Shown here in pieces: positions 29,160 through 38,652 of a DNA stretch of 64,000 bases. Origin of the DNA: Sphingobacterium sp. HMA12 (GTDB lineage Bacteria; Bacteroidota; Bacteroidia; Sphingobacteriales; Sphingobacteriaceae); NCBI RefSeq assembly GCF_002933815.1, contig NZ_BEYR01000001.1, positions 248,001-312,000 on the forward strand, given 5' to 3'. The notes below the pieces were generated by a model. The model searched no databases and was not told the origin of the DNA. It saw only the letters and a list, made by a program, of their open reading frames with translations. Each line of letters starts with the position of its first letter. The first letter of the stretch is position 1. A program made the translations under genes and the position numbers.

Positions 29160-30683
29160 TTAGCGTAATGAGTTTAAGTTCTGTTGGTTGATTTTAGAGG
29201 CATTATTCCCAAAATGAGTTCGAATATAATTTGCAACTGCGATGACCTCCTCGTCTTTGAGAAACGAAAATGCTGGCATTGCGCCCTCATAGTTGACCCC
29301 ATTGATCGACTGACCGTTCAGTCCATGCAAAAGTAGCTTTAACAGTGTTGTAGGCTCACCAATGACTGTGGCTGACTGTGCTAATGGCGGAAACGTATTT
29401 GTCAGTCCCTTACCGTCAGATTTGTGGCAGGAAGCGCAGTAGGAATCGTATATTGTTTGCCCGTTTTTTACACTCGGCGCGATAGCGTTGGCCGTTTGTG
29501 GCTTGAGGATGGGAGCTACTGCTTTATCTGAAAGCCGAAGCCGATAAATAACATCGTCATCTGGCTTCGGAAATCCTTTTTGCGGATTCCAGTCGCGGTT
29601 GCTGGAACAGAAATAGATATCGCCATTTGGTAAAACCAGGACCGAACGCAGCCGGCCAAGCTGATCTTTAAATAAGATTTTTTCATCTGTTACCTTTTTA
29701 CCATCGGCTGATAATTTCAAAATCCGTAAGGACTGGTTTTTTAGCGTTGCTAAAATCAAGCTGTTCTGCCATTCAGGAATGGTAGCGGCGCCATAATAAG
29801 CCATTCCGGAGGGGGCAACAACTGGTGTCCACGCTTTTATGGGTTCGGTTCGAGGACTTAGCTTGGCTATGGCTTTCTCCTTTTCGGTATCAATCATACC
29901 TTCAATTTGTGGCCAACCATAATTTTTAAGGGGCTGGATAAGATTAATCTCATCTTCAATGGCATCCCCATGTTCGGAGGTGTAGATCGTCCCTTTGTCG
30001 TTATGGGTAAGTCCCTGCATATTACGGAAACCCCAGGCGTAAACATAACTGTTTGCGATCGGGTTATCCGAAGGAATCGTACCATCTAGGTTTAACCGCA
30101 GGATCTTTCCGTTTAACGAACTGCTATCCTGTGCAAAGGTATCGCTTGCCGCATCGCCTGTCGCCCAATAGACTTTCTTGTCAGAAGATACAATGACACG
30201 CGAACCGTTGTGTCCGGTATTGCCCGGTATCTGCAAAAGGAGCTTTGGGTTGGACAGTCTGCCATCGGCACTGTAATCATAGCGGTATAAATTTGAAAAA
30301 ATAAGACTGTCTCTTTTACTGGTATAGGAAAGATAGAGATAGGCCTGTTCGTGTTCAGGCTGATACAAAAACATGCCTAACAGCCCAAGCGTACGTTGAT
30401 GGTAGACCTCTTTTAGGCTGTCAACTAAGCTGACCGTTTTTGTTTGTATATCCAGCCTTCGGATACTTCCGCCGATTTCCGAAAATAAAATAGCCTGGTT
30501 CACACGGTCGTATTGTAAATCCCATGGAACCTGCAGGCCGGTGGCTTCTTTGGATAAGGAAAGTATGCTATTTTCCAATTGGATGCTGTTGATTATGGCT
30601 GTCTCCTTTTCGTCCCGGGTAGAACAGGAAGATAGAAATGATATCAATAGCAATAGCCAAACGCAGTTTATTTGTTGTTTCAT
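29160..30683 (-). CDS. PQQ-dependent aldose dehydrogenase (GSDH type) with C-terminal cytochrome c domain, lipoprotein
   Basis: Membrane-anchored periplasmic sugar dehydrogenase oxidising an aldose to its lactone and passing electrons to the fused haem. Lipobox LSSC puts lipidated Cys at residue 20. The six-bladed propeller (about 40-385) shows HNGSR (His158), SEHGDAIEDEIN, GWPQIEG and APSGMAYY, signatures of the glucose/sorbosone dehydrogenase family. The cytochrome c domain (about 403-490) has CASCH (Cys416, Cys419, His420) and the likely axial Met469 in AMPAF. First gene of the left-going operon; a promoter with a TTGTATACAA operator lies about 90 bases upstream. Sugar specificity is unknown; PQQ would have to be made or scavenged, as no PQQ synthesis gene is in the window. 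Confidence 0.9.
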   Translation of the reverse strand: MKQQINCVWLLLLISFLSSCSTRDEKETAIINSIQLENSILSLSKEATGLQVPWDLQYDRVNQAILFSEIGGSIRRLDIQTKTVSLVDSLKEVYHQRTLGLLGMFLYQPEHEQAYLYLSYTSKRDSLIFSNLYRYDYSADGRLSNPKLLLQIPGNTGHNGSRVIVSSDKKVYWATGDAASDTFAQDSSSLNGKILRLNLDGTIPSDNPIANSYVYAWGFRNMQGLTHNDKGTIYTSEHGDAIEDEINLIQPLKNYGWPQIEGMIDTEKEKAIAKLSPRTEPIKAWTPVVAPSGMAYYGAATIPEWQNSLILATLKNQSLRILKLSADGKKVTDEKILFKDQLGRLRSVLVLPNGDIYFCSSNRDWNPQKGFPKPDDDVIYRLRLSDKAVAPILKPQTANAIAPSVKNGQTIYDSYCASCHKSDGKGLTNTFPPLAQSATVIGEPTTLLKLLLHGLNGQSINGVNYEGAMPAFSFLKDEEVIAVANYIRTHFGNNASKINQQNLNSLR

Positions 30684-30767
30684 TGTCGGTCAATGGTTAT
30701 TTTTTTGATTTATCTGGTTATGTCAAAATTAGTTTATTAAAAATAAATATACAAAAAATAATGTAAA

Positions 30768-30777
30768 TTGTATACAA
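30768..30777. promoter_or_regulatory. GntR-type operator TTGTATACAA, left copy
   Basis: Perfect 10-base palindrome that fits the TnGTnnnACnA pattern of FadR-subfamily GntR regulators. It overlaps the -7 element of the left-going promoter. The 17 bases TGTATACAAAAATATTG at 30769-30785 recur exactly at the lactonase promoter (40155-40171). Confidence 0.7.
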
Positions 30778-30807
30778 AAATATTGGCAGCACATTGCTAA
30801 ATTCAAT
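30775..30807 (-). promoter_or_regulatory. Candidate promoter of the PQQ dehydrogenase operon
   Basis: Minus-strand ATTG (30807-30804), 21-base spacer, then TATTTTTG (30782-30775), an exact match to the Bacteroidota -7 consensus TAnnTTTG. The -7 element overlaps the operator at 30768-30777, which would give direct repression. Confidence 0.55.
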
Positions 30808-30898
30808 TTAGTCTTCTCATTTATTAATTTAATGGATGGTTTAGTTATACTAATCTGTATTTATTATAAAGGTCTTTTTGTAAAAAAATAAAAAAAAT

Positions 30899-30930
30899 AT
30901 TGAATTGTATACAAAAAATATATATTATTG
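30899..30930 (+). promoter_or_regulatory. Candidate promoter of the third susC operon
   Basis: ATTG (30899-30902), 20-base spacer, TATTATTG (30923-30930), each one mismatch from TTTG / TAnnTTTG. The operator at 30905-30914 lies inside the spacer. Confidence 0.45.
30905..30914. promoter_or_regulatory. GntR-type operator TTGTATACAA, right copy
   Basis: Second perfect palindrome in the divergent region, between the -33 and -7 elements of the candidate susC promoter. A weaker copy (TTGTATTCAC) follows at 30929-30938. Confidence 0.68.
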
Positions 30931-31058
30931 TATTCACTATGATAAAGTATAGAGGCGGAGTCATCATAAATCAGGACTACGAAATACCGCTTCTTTTAAA
31001 TACCAATAAACTGAAGAGCTTATAAATCATTTATTTAACCACTTTAACCTGAGTATTC

Positions 31059-34000
31059 ATGATACTAAAACAGATTAAAATCCGGGATGTGATAAACAGG
31101 AACTGTCTTTTGGTCGGACTGCCTTTTATTTCAATGGGTGCGTTTGCCACCGTTCCGTCTTTTCCTCACCTGGAAAAGATTCCTATTCAACGCGTTCTTA
31201 ATTCGGCTGGGAACGCAGCAAATTTTCAACAGCAGATCGTTGGGCAGGTGCTCGATGCGAAAGGTCAGCCCTTGGCTGGGGTGGAGGTGCGCAATCTTAA
31301 AAACTCATCTGTTACGGTGACAGACCAGGAAGGACGTTTTAAATTGAATGGGGCATCTTCGGATCGCATTCAGTTTCGTCTAATTGGTTTTAGTACAAAG
31401 GTGGTCTCGGCGAGTGACGTGCAGGCTTTGGTGCTTGAAACGAATGAAAATGCCCTTGATGAAGTCGTTGTAGTTGGTTATGGTAAGCAGAAGAAAGAGA
31501 ATCTGACAGGTTCTGTTTCCAGTGTTAGATTTGATGAGTCAACGGTGAGTCGGCCAAACATGAATTTGGCGTCTGCTTTGGTCGGTAAGGCTTCTGGGCT
31601 TAATATCGCGCAGACCTCCGGTAGTCCCGGTGCAGAAGGATTTGACCTGTTGATTCGTGGCAAGGGGACAATGAATGATGCTTCCCCTTTGGTTGTCATT
31701 GATGGGGTGCCCGGTGCGTTGAATGATGTGAATCCCAATGACGTAGAAAGCATATCCGTGTTGAAGGATGCGTCATCGGCTGCCATATATGGTTCCCGCG
31801 CTGCGAATGGCGTTATATTGGTAACCACCAAGCGCGGTAAAGGAGAAGATTTTACTGTAACTTATAATGGGTACTTCGGGCGTCAGCAAGTGGCTAAAAA
31901 TATCGATTTTATAACCGATATGGCAACCCATATGGAGCTTGTAAACGAGTCAGAAGGGCGAGAAAAATATAGTGCTGAATTAATTGATACCTGGAGAAAG
32001 GAGTCGGCGGCCGGTAATCCGCTGTATCCAAATACAGATTGGTACAAGGAAATGCTGAATACCGCACCCTTAACCGAGCATACGCTGTCTGTTCGTGGCG
32101 GTGGAAAAAAAGGAAATTTTGCCATGTCCTTGGGTTTTCTGGATAATAAGGGGGTAGTGGATAATTCTGGTTATAAAAAATATGATTTTCGGATTAATGC
32201 CGATACGAAAATCAAGAATTTCTTGACATTGGGCGGAAATGTTTTTGGTACCTGGTCAAACCGTCAGCCGCTGGATGTGAATAGCTTTTTTGGAGCGATT
32301 CGTAATACCACGCCCGGGGTTGTTCCACTGTATGAGGACGGTCGTTATGGAGGGGAGATGTTTCGAGGGCTCCCTCAGGGTGCTAATCCAAGAGCTTATG
32401 TAGATAATATTCGGGGTGATTACGAAAGACAAAGGCTTGGTCTTAAGTTTTTTAGTATAGTAAATTTCATGGAAAATCTAGAGTGGGAGAGTAGTTTTGG
32501 TTTTAATTACAATAATAATCGGAATTGGGAATATGTGCGGCCTTACTCCTTGTGGAATTTACAGACTGGATTGGAATATCAAAAAAAGCCAAGCGTAAGT
32601 AGTTTGTTCAATGGTAGTATCCGTAATTATACAACGGTGTTGAATACCTTGTTGCGGTATCGTGAAACAATTGCTGAGAATCACCATTTGGCGGTATTGC
32701 TGGGTTTTGATCAGCAGTATAACCGTCTGGACAAATTTGATGCAAAAAAGAATGATATATTGGGGGATGATGCGATCTATATTCTGGATGCGGGGGCAAA
32801 CCTTGAAGCGATCAATGGTTCCGGAACAGATGATGCCCTCCAGTCTTATTTCGGCCGTTTGAATTATGATTTTAAGGGGAAATATCTATTTGAAGCAAAT
32901 GCACGCTATGACGGTTCTTCCCGATTTGCAAAGGAGAATAGATGGGGGTTCTTCCCGTCCTTTTCAGCGGGCTGGCGTGTAACGGAAGAGGCGTTTGCTC
33001 AGCCTTTGAAAGCTGTATTTGATGAAATTAAAATTCGTGGTTCATGGGGTAAGCTGGGGAATAATAGAATCGGCGATTATACTTATCAAGTCGTATACGG
33101 TTCCTATTTATATCCATTTGGCGGTCAGCTGAAGCAAGGAGTGGCGCCAAAGGAAATCGCGAACAGTAAAATAAAGTGGGAAACGACCACGATTGCTAAT
33201 ATCGGTTTGGATCTTGCTCTATTAAATAATAGGTTGACTTTTAGTGCAGAATATTTTGATCGCAATACATCTGATATCCTGACGAAGATCCCTATTCCTA
33301 TGGTGATGGGTAACTTTTCACCGCCTTGGCAAAATGTTGCCGAGATGCGTAACAGAGGGGTTGATCTTCAGCTTGGATACTTTGGGAAAATAGGTGCAGA
33401 TTGGTCCTACGGTTTAAATGGTAACCTGTCCTTCCTGAATAATAAAGTGATTAAGTTCAATGGCAATAGATCAATCAACGAAAGTTATATTACGATGGAA
33501 GGAAAGCCTTTCAATAGTTTCTTTATGCTTGAATTTGATCGAATTATACAGGATCAAAGTGAAATTGATCAATTGAAGGCAGATGGTTATACTTTTGGGA
33601 CATATGTAGGCGGAGAGCCTAAGCCGGGGGATATGTTGTACAAAGATGTGAACGGTGACAAGGTGTTCAATGAGGAGGATAGGGTTGTCAAGAATTATTC
33701 GGGATTGCCTAAAGTAACTTACGGACTGAGTCTGAATGCCGGTTATAAAGGCTTTGATCTGAACGTCGTGGCACAGGGTGTTAGTGGTGTGAAGCAATAT
33801 TGGGGTAACGACGGTTTTAATACGTTCAACATTAATGAAGGTTTCTTGCAGAATGCCGAAATATTAAATCGCTGGACACCTGAAAACCATTCTACCGAAT
33901 ATCCGCGACTGCGTACTTCGGGCAGTGCTTTAAATACCGTGTATAGTGATTATTGGTTGCAGAATACCTCGTTTTTGAGGATAAAATCGCTACAGCTGGG

Positions 34001-34175
34001 TTATGCGCTGCCAAAAGAAGCTTCGGCGAAATTTAAAGTGGATAGATTACGTGTATTCGCTAATCTGGAGAATTACTTTACATTCACAAAGTTCAAAGGT
34101 TATAATCCGGAGAACGCCAGTGTCTCTTATCCCTTAATGAAACAATGGGTAGTTGGTTTAAATGTTACATTTTAA
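31059..34175 (+). CDS. SusC/RagA-family TonB-dependent outer-membrane transporter
   Basis: Outer-membrane porin of the second catabolic locus, 1038 aa. N-terminal export signal (about 1-30, SMGAFATVP), a spacer with low similarity, then the regulatory-like domain IVGQVLDAKGQPLAGVEV (about 61-130), VVVVGYGKQ, plug domain with LLIRGKGTM and VVIDGVPG, and a barrel ending in VGLNVTF. The spacer between signal and beta-sandwich is longer than in the PUL copy at 4786. Expression is expected to be under the GntR regulator at 38653 because the operators lie in the promoter. Its SusD gene starts 11 bases after its stop. Confidence 0.95.
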   Translation: MILKQIKIRDVINRNCLLVGLPFISMGAFATVPSFPHLEKIPIQRVLNSAGNAANFQQQIVGQVLDAKGQPLAGVEVRNLKNSSVTVTDQEGRFKLNGASSDRIQFRLIGFSTKVVSASDVQALVLETNENALDEVVVVGYGKQKKENLTGSVSSVRFDESTVSRPNMNLASALVGKASGLNIAQTSGSPGAEGFDLLIRGKGTMNDASPLVVIDGVPGALNDVNPNDVESISVLKDASSAAIYGSRAANGVILVTTKRGKGEDFTVTYNGYFGRQQVAKNIDFITDMATHMELVNESEGREKYSAELIDTWRKESAAGNPLYPNTDWYKEMLNTAPLTEHTLSVRGGGKKGNFAMSLGFLDNKGVVDNSGYKKYDFRINADTKIKNFLTLGGNVFGTWSNRQPLDVNSFFGAIRNTTPGVVPLYEDGRYGGEMFRGLPQGANPRAYVDNIRGDYERQRLGLKFFSIVNFMENLEWESSFGFNYNNNRNWEYVRPYSLWNLQTGLEYQKKPSVSSLFNGSIRNYTTVLNTLLRYRETIAENHHLAVLLGFDQQYNRLDKFDAKKNDILGDDAIYILDAGANLEAINGSGTDDALQSYFGRLNYDFKGKYLFEANARYDGSSRFAKENRWGFFPSFSAGWRVTEEAFAQPLKAVFDEIKIRGSWGKLGNNRIGDYTYQVVYGSYLYPFGGQLKQGVAPKEIANSKIKWETTTIANIGLDLALLNNRLTFSAEYFDRNTSDILTKIPIPMVMGNFSPPWQNVAEMRNRGVDLQLGYFGKIGADWSYGLNGNLSFLNNKVIKFNGNRSINESYITMEGKPFNSFFMLEFDRIIQDQSEIDQLKADGYTFGTYVGGEPKPGDMLYKDVNGDKVFNEEDRVVKNYSGLPKVTYGLSLNAGYKGFDLNVVAQGVSGVKQYWGNDGFNTFNINEGFLQNAEILNRWTPENHSTEYPRLRTSGSALNTVYSDYWLQNTSFLRIKSLQLGYALPKEASAKFKVDRLRVFANLENYFTFTKFKGYNPENASVSYPLMKQWVVGLNVTF

Positions 34176-34186
34176 GACGAAAAGCC

Positions 34187-35803
34187 ATGATTAAGAAATT
34201 TAACAAGATAATAATTGCATCACTTGCATTAGCGCTACTAAGTTCTTGTAGTGATTTTTTGGACCGAAACTCATTGGTCGGTCTTTCGGAGGAGAGTTTT
34301 TGGAAGTCTGAGCAAGATGCTGTCATGGGGGTGAATACCCTTTACCATGCCAATAGGGAATTTACAAATAGTATTGTGATTTATGGGATGATGGATGATT
34401 TTACCGATATATCCTATCAGTCTTTTGCAACGGGATTGACAACGGGTGTTTTTCCTGCCAATGCGGGTTTTTACCTCACCTCTTGGGGGATATTTTTTAA
34501 AGGAGTGTATCGTGCAAATACGGCCCTGAAGAATATTCCTGCTATCGCAATGAGTGAAGCTATAAAAAAACGGAGTATTGGCGAAGCTAAGTTTTTCCGG
34601 GGGTATTTTTATTTTAAATTATGGGATTATTTCGGGGGAGTTCCTTTGTATGACAGCCCGATCAATGTGGATGAATCTTATGAGCCCCGCAATACGGAGA
34701 AAGAGGTGTATGCGTTTATAGTCAAAGATATGACCGAAGCCTATGAGACATTGCCGGATACATATGATGCTTCAAATAAGGGGCGTGTGACCAAATGGGC
34801 GGCCCTCGCCATGCGGGGCAAAGCGCATCTTTGGGCAAAGGAATATGCAAAAGCTGCTGCTGATTTTAAGGAGCTGATGGATAAAAGTGACCGCAAGTTG
34901 CTTGCTGATTTCCATAGTTTGTTTCGGGTTGCCGGAAATAACAATAGTGAAGTGATCTTTGATGTGCAATATATTGCTGAACAGGGGAACGGTATAGCGA
35001 CCGATCGTAATTATGGGAATGCTCGGGGTGCGACGACAGGATCCCAGAGGACAAGGCCCACACCTCAGCTTGTCAATGCTTTTGATATGGAAGATGGAGC
35101 GCCCTTTGATTTTGCGAATTATACCAATGCAAAAGGGCAGCCTTTTAATCCCAATAGTGTGGAAGACTGGAAAGATGAGGCTTCGGTACGTAAGCTTTTT
35201 GAAAAACGTGATCCACGCTTGCAGCAGTCTATTGTTGTGCCATGGTCGACTTTTGTGGGGCGTGGTGGTGTGTCTTATCTGTACAAGTTTCCGGTGGCGA
35301 GTACCGATCCGAATGCTTATGTGCCTGTGTGGACAAACGGCAGCTACGCCTGGCGGAAATTTGTGGAGACAGGTTCTGTTTATACACTTCAGGATAATAT
35401 GCCACAAAACTTTCCGTTGATTCGCCTGGCGGACGTGCTGCTGATGTATGCTGAAGCAAAGAATGAGGCCCTGGGTGCACCTGATCAAACGGTCTATGAT
35501 GCGGTGAATGCAGTTCGTAAGAGAGTTAAAATGCCTGATTTGCCTTCTGGCTTGAGTAAGGCGTTAATGCGTGAAAAAATACGTCGCGAACGCATGGTAG
35601 AGCTGGCTGGTGAGGGGCAGCGGTATTCGGATATCCGACGATGGAAAATCGCAAAAGATGTCGTGGATAAAGTTTGGATGACAGATTTTAACGGAACGCA
35701 GATCAGGCAGCGGGGGTTTCCGGATCATTATTATCTGTGGCCTATTCCGCAGGCGGAAAGGGATGTGAATCCAAAGTTGACACAAAATCCGGGTTGGGAG
35801 TAG
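34187..35803 (+). CDS. SusD/RagB-family glycan-binding lipoprotein
   Basis: Partner of the SusC before it. The start at 34187 (MIKKFNKII) gives a proper lipoprotein signal with lipobox LSSC; an upstream in-frame ATG at 34145 lies inside susC and would put a polar stretch ahead of the signal. Signatures: SCSDFLDRNSL, EAKFFRGYFYFKLWDYFGGVP, RRERMVELAGEGQRYSDIRRW, and the ending LTQNPGW. Length 538 aa from this start. It is followed 46 bases later by a lyase gene, a usual susCD-lyase order. Confidence 0.94.
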   Translation: MIKKFNKIIIASLALALLSSCSDFLDRNSLVGLSEESFWKSEQDAVMGVNTLYHANREFTNSIVIYGMMDDFTDISYQSFATGLTTGVFPANAGFYLTSWGIFFKGVYRANTALKNIPAIAMSEAIKKRSIGEAKFFRGYFYFKLWDYFGGVPLYDSPINVDESYEPRNTEKEVYAFIVKDMTEAYETLPDTYDASNKGRVTKWAALAMRGKAHLWAKEYAKAAADFKELMDKSDRKLLADFHSLFRVAGNNNSEVIFDVQYIAEQGNGIATDRNYGNARGATTGSQRTRPTPQLVNAFDMEDGAPFDFANYTNAKGQPFNPNSVEDWKDEASVRKLFEKRDPRLQQSIVVPWSTFVGRGGVSYLYKFPVASTDPNAYVPVWTNGSYAWRKFVETGSVYTLQDNMPQNFPLIRLADVLLMYAEAKNEALGAPDQTVYDAVNAVRKRVKMPDLPSGLSKALMREKIRRERMVELAGEGQRYSDIRRWKIAKDVVDKVWMTDFNGTQIRQRGFPDHYYLWPIPQAERDVNPKLTQNPGWE

Positions 35804-35849
35804 AAATACTTCCGTCCCTTGGTTAAATAGTTGTATTGTATTATTCGTA

Positions 35850-38582
35850 ATGAGTGTGATGAAAACATATTTTTCGTTGTTTATGGTATTGGGGTTAGTG
35901 TCGGTTTCCCGTGCGCAGCAAAAAGAGATTCTAGTTGACTTGAGTCGGGGTGACTTAAATAGAAAGACCGTCGCTTATGAAAAACCAACGGGAGGAGCTG
36001 GGCGGGGGCTGGTGTTGAAAATCGCCCCCATTGCAGGTTACCCTGATCGCGTGGCAGATATTGAAGTTGCGGTTAAGGTGCCGCAGGCAGGGTGGTATGC
36101 GTTGGAGTCAGATGCTCGGCCTCAAGATTTGGAGCGATTAAAACAAGAAGATGAAACAGGCTTACTGACAAAAGTTGCCTATTTTCAACTGGGGAAACAA
36201 CGGGTGACAAAACGTGTTGTGTATGATAATCTGAAAGGTGGGCATCAGGAGCTTGGAAAATTTGAGCTGCTGAATACAACGGAAAAATTGAAAATCTGGC
36301 TACCTGCAAATTTAATGTTGCAGGGCTTGCGCATCAGGCCCTATGTCCCGCCTGTGGCACCTTTAGAGGCTGTGCATTATCAGCCTAAAATTACACCGCC
36401 GCAAGAAAGGCCAAGGTTGTGGGTGAATAAAGAAAGTTTGCCTGTTGTTAGGAAGCGGCTTTTGTCTGAAGAGAATGGTCCGGCGTGGGCTAAGGTGAAA
36501 GTCACCGCTTTAGCGCCTTATACCTTTCCGACTAATGGAAATCAGGAAATATTTTACAACGAAGGGCTGGAGCATGTTATTGAGCAGAAAGCTTTTTACT
36601 ACCTTATGACGCAGGATGAACGAGTCGGCAGGGAAGCTGTGGATCTGGTTTCGCGTTATTTGTCAGTTCTGGAATTTGGGAATGTAACACACGGTGATAT
36701 TACCCGGGAATTGGGACGGGCAATCTATACAGGGGCACTGGTCTATGACTGGTGTTATCCACTGATGGATACCGGTTTAAAGAGTCAGATGCAGAAGGAT
36801 TTTAAGCGATTGGTCATGGATATGGAAGTGGGATGGCCACCATTTTATGGGCTAGAGAGTATTATTAATGGTCATGGTAATGAAGCACAAATCTGCCGGG
36901 ATATGCTGTCCTGGAGTTTGGCAGTATATGATGAAGATCCTGAACCGTATAAATATGTTGCTTATAGTGTTCTGGAGCAGCTTGTGCCAATGCGTAAGTT
37001 CGAATATCAGTCCCCACGGCACAACCAGGGGGTTGATTATGGTGGTTATCGCTTTGGCTGGGAAATGCATGCTGCCTGGTTATATTATCGTATGCTGGGT
37101 TATCCCGTATTTGATGATAATATCAAGAATATGCCCTATTATTGGTTGTACATGCGTACACCTGACGGGAAAATGCTGCGTGATGGCGATATGTTTAATG
37201 TGAAGTATAATTCCAGTGATGATTTTTATTGGAAGAACCCCCAAACAATGCTGCTTTGTTACGCTTACTCGGGAAATGCAATGATCAAAGCTGAGTTTTT
37301 GAAACAGGGTGGTTTGCCTGACAATCCAGTACTGTTTCTGTTGTTAAATGATCCGAAGCTCAAAGCGGATTACGATCGCTCAGAGCTGCCATTGACCAAG
37401 GATTTTGGGCCGGTTTTGGGGTCTATGGTTGCTCGGACTGGATGGAGTGAGGAGAAAACAAGTAAGGAGGTCGTTGCGGAAATAAAAGGTGGTGGTTATC
37501 ATTTTGGAAATCATCAACATGCGGATGCCGGTGCCTTGCAGATTTATCATCATGGTATTCAGGTGGGTGATCTGGGTTTATATCTTTCTTATGGATCACC
37601 TTATGATTTTAATTTTAATAAGCGTTCCGTTGCGCACAGTATGCTGTTGGTTCGCGATCCTGCCGAGCCGCTCTTGTTCCGGACCAAAACTAATGATGGT
37701 GGGACGCGGTTTAGTCAGCGCTTTCCGCGTACTGTTGCGGAAGTGCTCGGTGACTCCTGGTACCATACCGGAGAAATCAGGGCTTCTGCATTTGGTACGG
37801 ATCCTATCCAGCCTGCTTATAGTTACTTTAATGCAGACCTTACCGCGGCCTACTCGTCCAAAGTAAAGTCGTATGCAAAGAGTTTTCTGTTTTTGAATCT
37901 GAAACGGAAAGATGTGCCTGCTGCTATTGTGTTATTGGATGAATTGGAAACCAATAATAGTGAATTTCAACCCTACTGGCAGATTAATACCCTGAATAAA
38001 CCAGTTATCAATGAAGCAGGCTTTGTTTTGAATAACCAGTTTAAGGATATGGGCGGGACGACCTATATCGATATGTTTAAGCCTGCGGTGGTCGATCGGG
38101 AGGTGAAAATTTATGCGGGTGATTCCACGGCTTTTGTATTTGGAGACCAGTATCAGGTAAAATCGCCCTGGCCGGAGGCGCGCGGGGCGCGGGTTTTGGT
38201 TAGTCCAAAAGCTAAAAGTGCGCAAGTGAGTTACGCGACGGTTTTTCAAATGGTGGAAAGTGCCGAAGCAAAATTACAGGTGAATTACGAGGAAAAGGAA
38301 GATTATTACCTGATTCGGATTGCAGATCGCATGCTCGTTATTGCCAAACCTGATCGATATCTCGATAAAACGGTTGAAATCGCTGTTCCTGCGGATCAGG
38401 AATATGAAGTGATTGTCGTGGGCTTGAAAGATGGTTTCTGGAATGTGAAAAATCCATCGAAAAATAGTAGCTTTAATATAAATATCCTCAAAGGGAATCA
38501 TACAACCAGTTGGAAATCTAAGGCAGAGCTATTCTATTTGTCACCGGGGAGACAGTATGGTGCCCGTGAAGGGGCGTTTTAG
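35850..38582 (+). CDS. Heparinase II/III-like polysaccharide lyase
   Basis: Predicted periplasmic lyase for a uronic-acid-containing polysaccharide. Signal peptide ends near SRAQQ (start at 35850, or ATG at 35859). An N-terminal beta-sandwich (about 25-175) precedes an (alpha/alpha) toroid (about 190-500) with INGHGNEAQ near 335 and QSPRHNQGVDYGGYRFGWE, then the heparinase II/III beta-sandwich with the hallmark GGYHFGNHQHADAGALQIYH near 548. Those Asn, Tyr and His residues are the usual catalytic set. 910 aa is longer than PL12 heparinases (about 650-750) because of the N-terminal domain. Substrate not deducible; the regulator and the downstream sugar-acid enzymes fit uronate. Same strand as susCD, with gntR 70 bases behind. 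Confidence 0.87.
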   Translation: MSVMKTYFSLFMVLGLVSVSRAQQKEILVDLSRGDLNRKTVAYEKPTGGAGRGLVLKIAPIAGYPDRVADIEVAVKVPQAGWYALESDARPQDLERLKQEDETGLLTKVAYFQLGKQRVTKRVVYDNLKGGHQELGKFELLNTTEKLKIWLPANLMLQGLRIRPYVPPVAPLEAVHYQPKITPPQERPRLWVNKESLPVVRKRLLSEENGPAWAKVKVTALAPYTFPTNGNQEIFYNEGLEHVIEQKAFYYLMTQDERVGREAVDLVSRYLSVLEFGNVTHGDITRELGRAIYTGALVYDWCYPLMDTGLKSQMQKDFKRLVMDMEVGWPPFYGLESIINGHGNEAQICRDMLSWSLAVYDEDPEPYKYVAYSVLEQLVPMRKFEYQSPRHNQGVDYGGYRFGWEMHAAWLYYRMLGYPVFDDNIKNMPYYWLYMRTPDGKMLRDGDMFNVKYNSSDDFYWKNPQTMLLCYAYSGNAMIKAEFLKQGGLPDNPVLFLLLNDPKLKADYDRSELPLTKDFGPVLGSMVARTGWSEEKTSKEVVAEIKGGGYHFGNHQHADAGALQIYHHGIQVGDLGLYLSYGSPYDFNFNKRSVAHSMLLVRDPAEPLLFRTKTNDGGTRFSQRFPRTVAEVLGDSWYHTGEIRASAFGTDPIQPAYSYFNADLTAAYSSKVKSYAKSFLFLNLKRKDVPAAIVLLDELETNNSEFQPYWQINTLNKPVINEAGFVLNNQFKDMGGTTYIDMFKPAVVDREVKIYAGDSTAFVFGDQYQVKSPWPEARGARVLVSPKAKSAQVSYATVFQMVESAEAKLQVNYEEKEDYYLIRIADRMLVIAKPDRYLDKTVEIAVPADQEYEVIVVGLKDGFWNVKNPSKNSSFNINILKGNHTTSWKSKAELFYLSPGRQYGAREGAF

Positions 38583-38626
38583 TAAAGGAATATATTGTTT
38601 AAATTTTTTAAATGATTTTGTATTCT

Positions 38627-38634
38627 TATTTTTG
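38627..38634 (+). promoter_or_regulatory. -7 element of the gntR promoter
   Basis: TATTTTTG, exact match to TAnnTTTG, 18 bases before the gntR start codon. No good -33 element was found at the usual distance. Confidence 0.45.
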
Positions 38635-38641
38635 TAGAAAA

Positions 38642-38651
38642 TTGTATACAA
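38642..38651. promoter_or_regulatory. GntR-type operator TTGTATACAA at the gntR start
   Basis: Perfect palindrome ending one base before the gntR ATG and just downstream of its -7 element, covering the expected transcription start and ribosome-binding area. This suggests autorepression and links the regulator to the copies at 30768, 30905, 40154 and 40177. Confidence 0.7.
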
Positions 38652-38652
38652 T

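Larger units (their letters stand above)
30684..31058. promoter_or_regulatory. Divergent regulatory region between PQQ dehydrogenase operon and susC operon
   Basis: A 375-base AT-rich gap without a gene. It contains two perfect TTGTATACAA palindromes (30768-30777 and 30905-30914), degenerate copies at 30745-30754 (7 of 10) and 30929-30938 (8 of 10), and one plausible promoter for each direction. I see no other coding or RNA feature. Confidence 0.75.

Noticed and set aside
34772..35488. Long antisense frame (238 aa) on the minus strand inside susD
   Set aside because: It lies fully inside a well supported susD gene, and its translation has no domain-like composition; it is a shadow of the coding strand.
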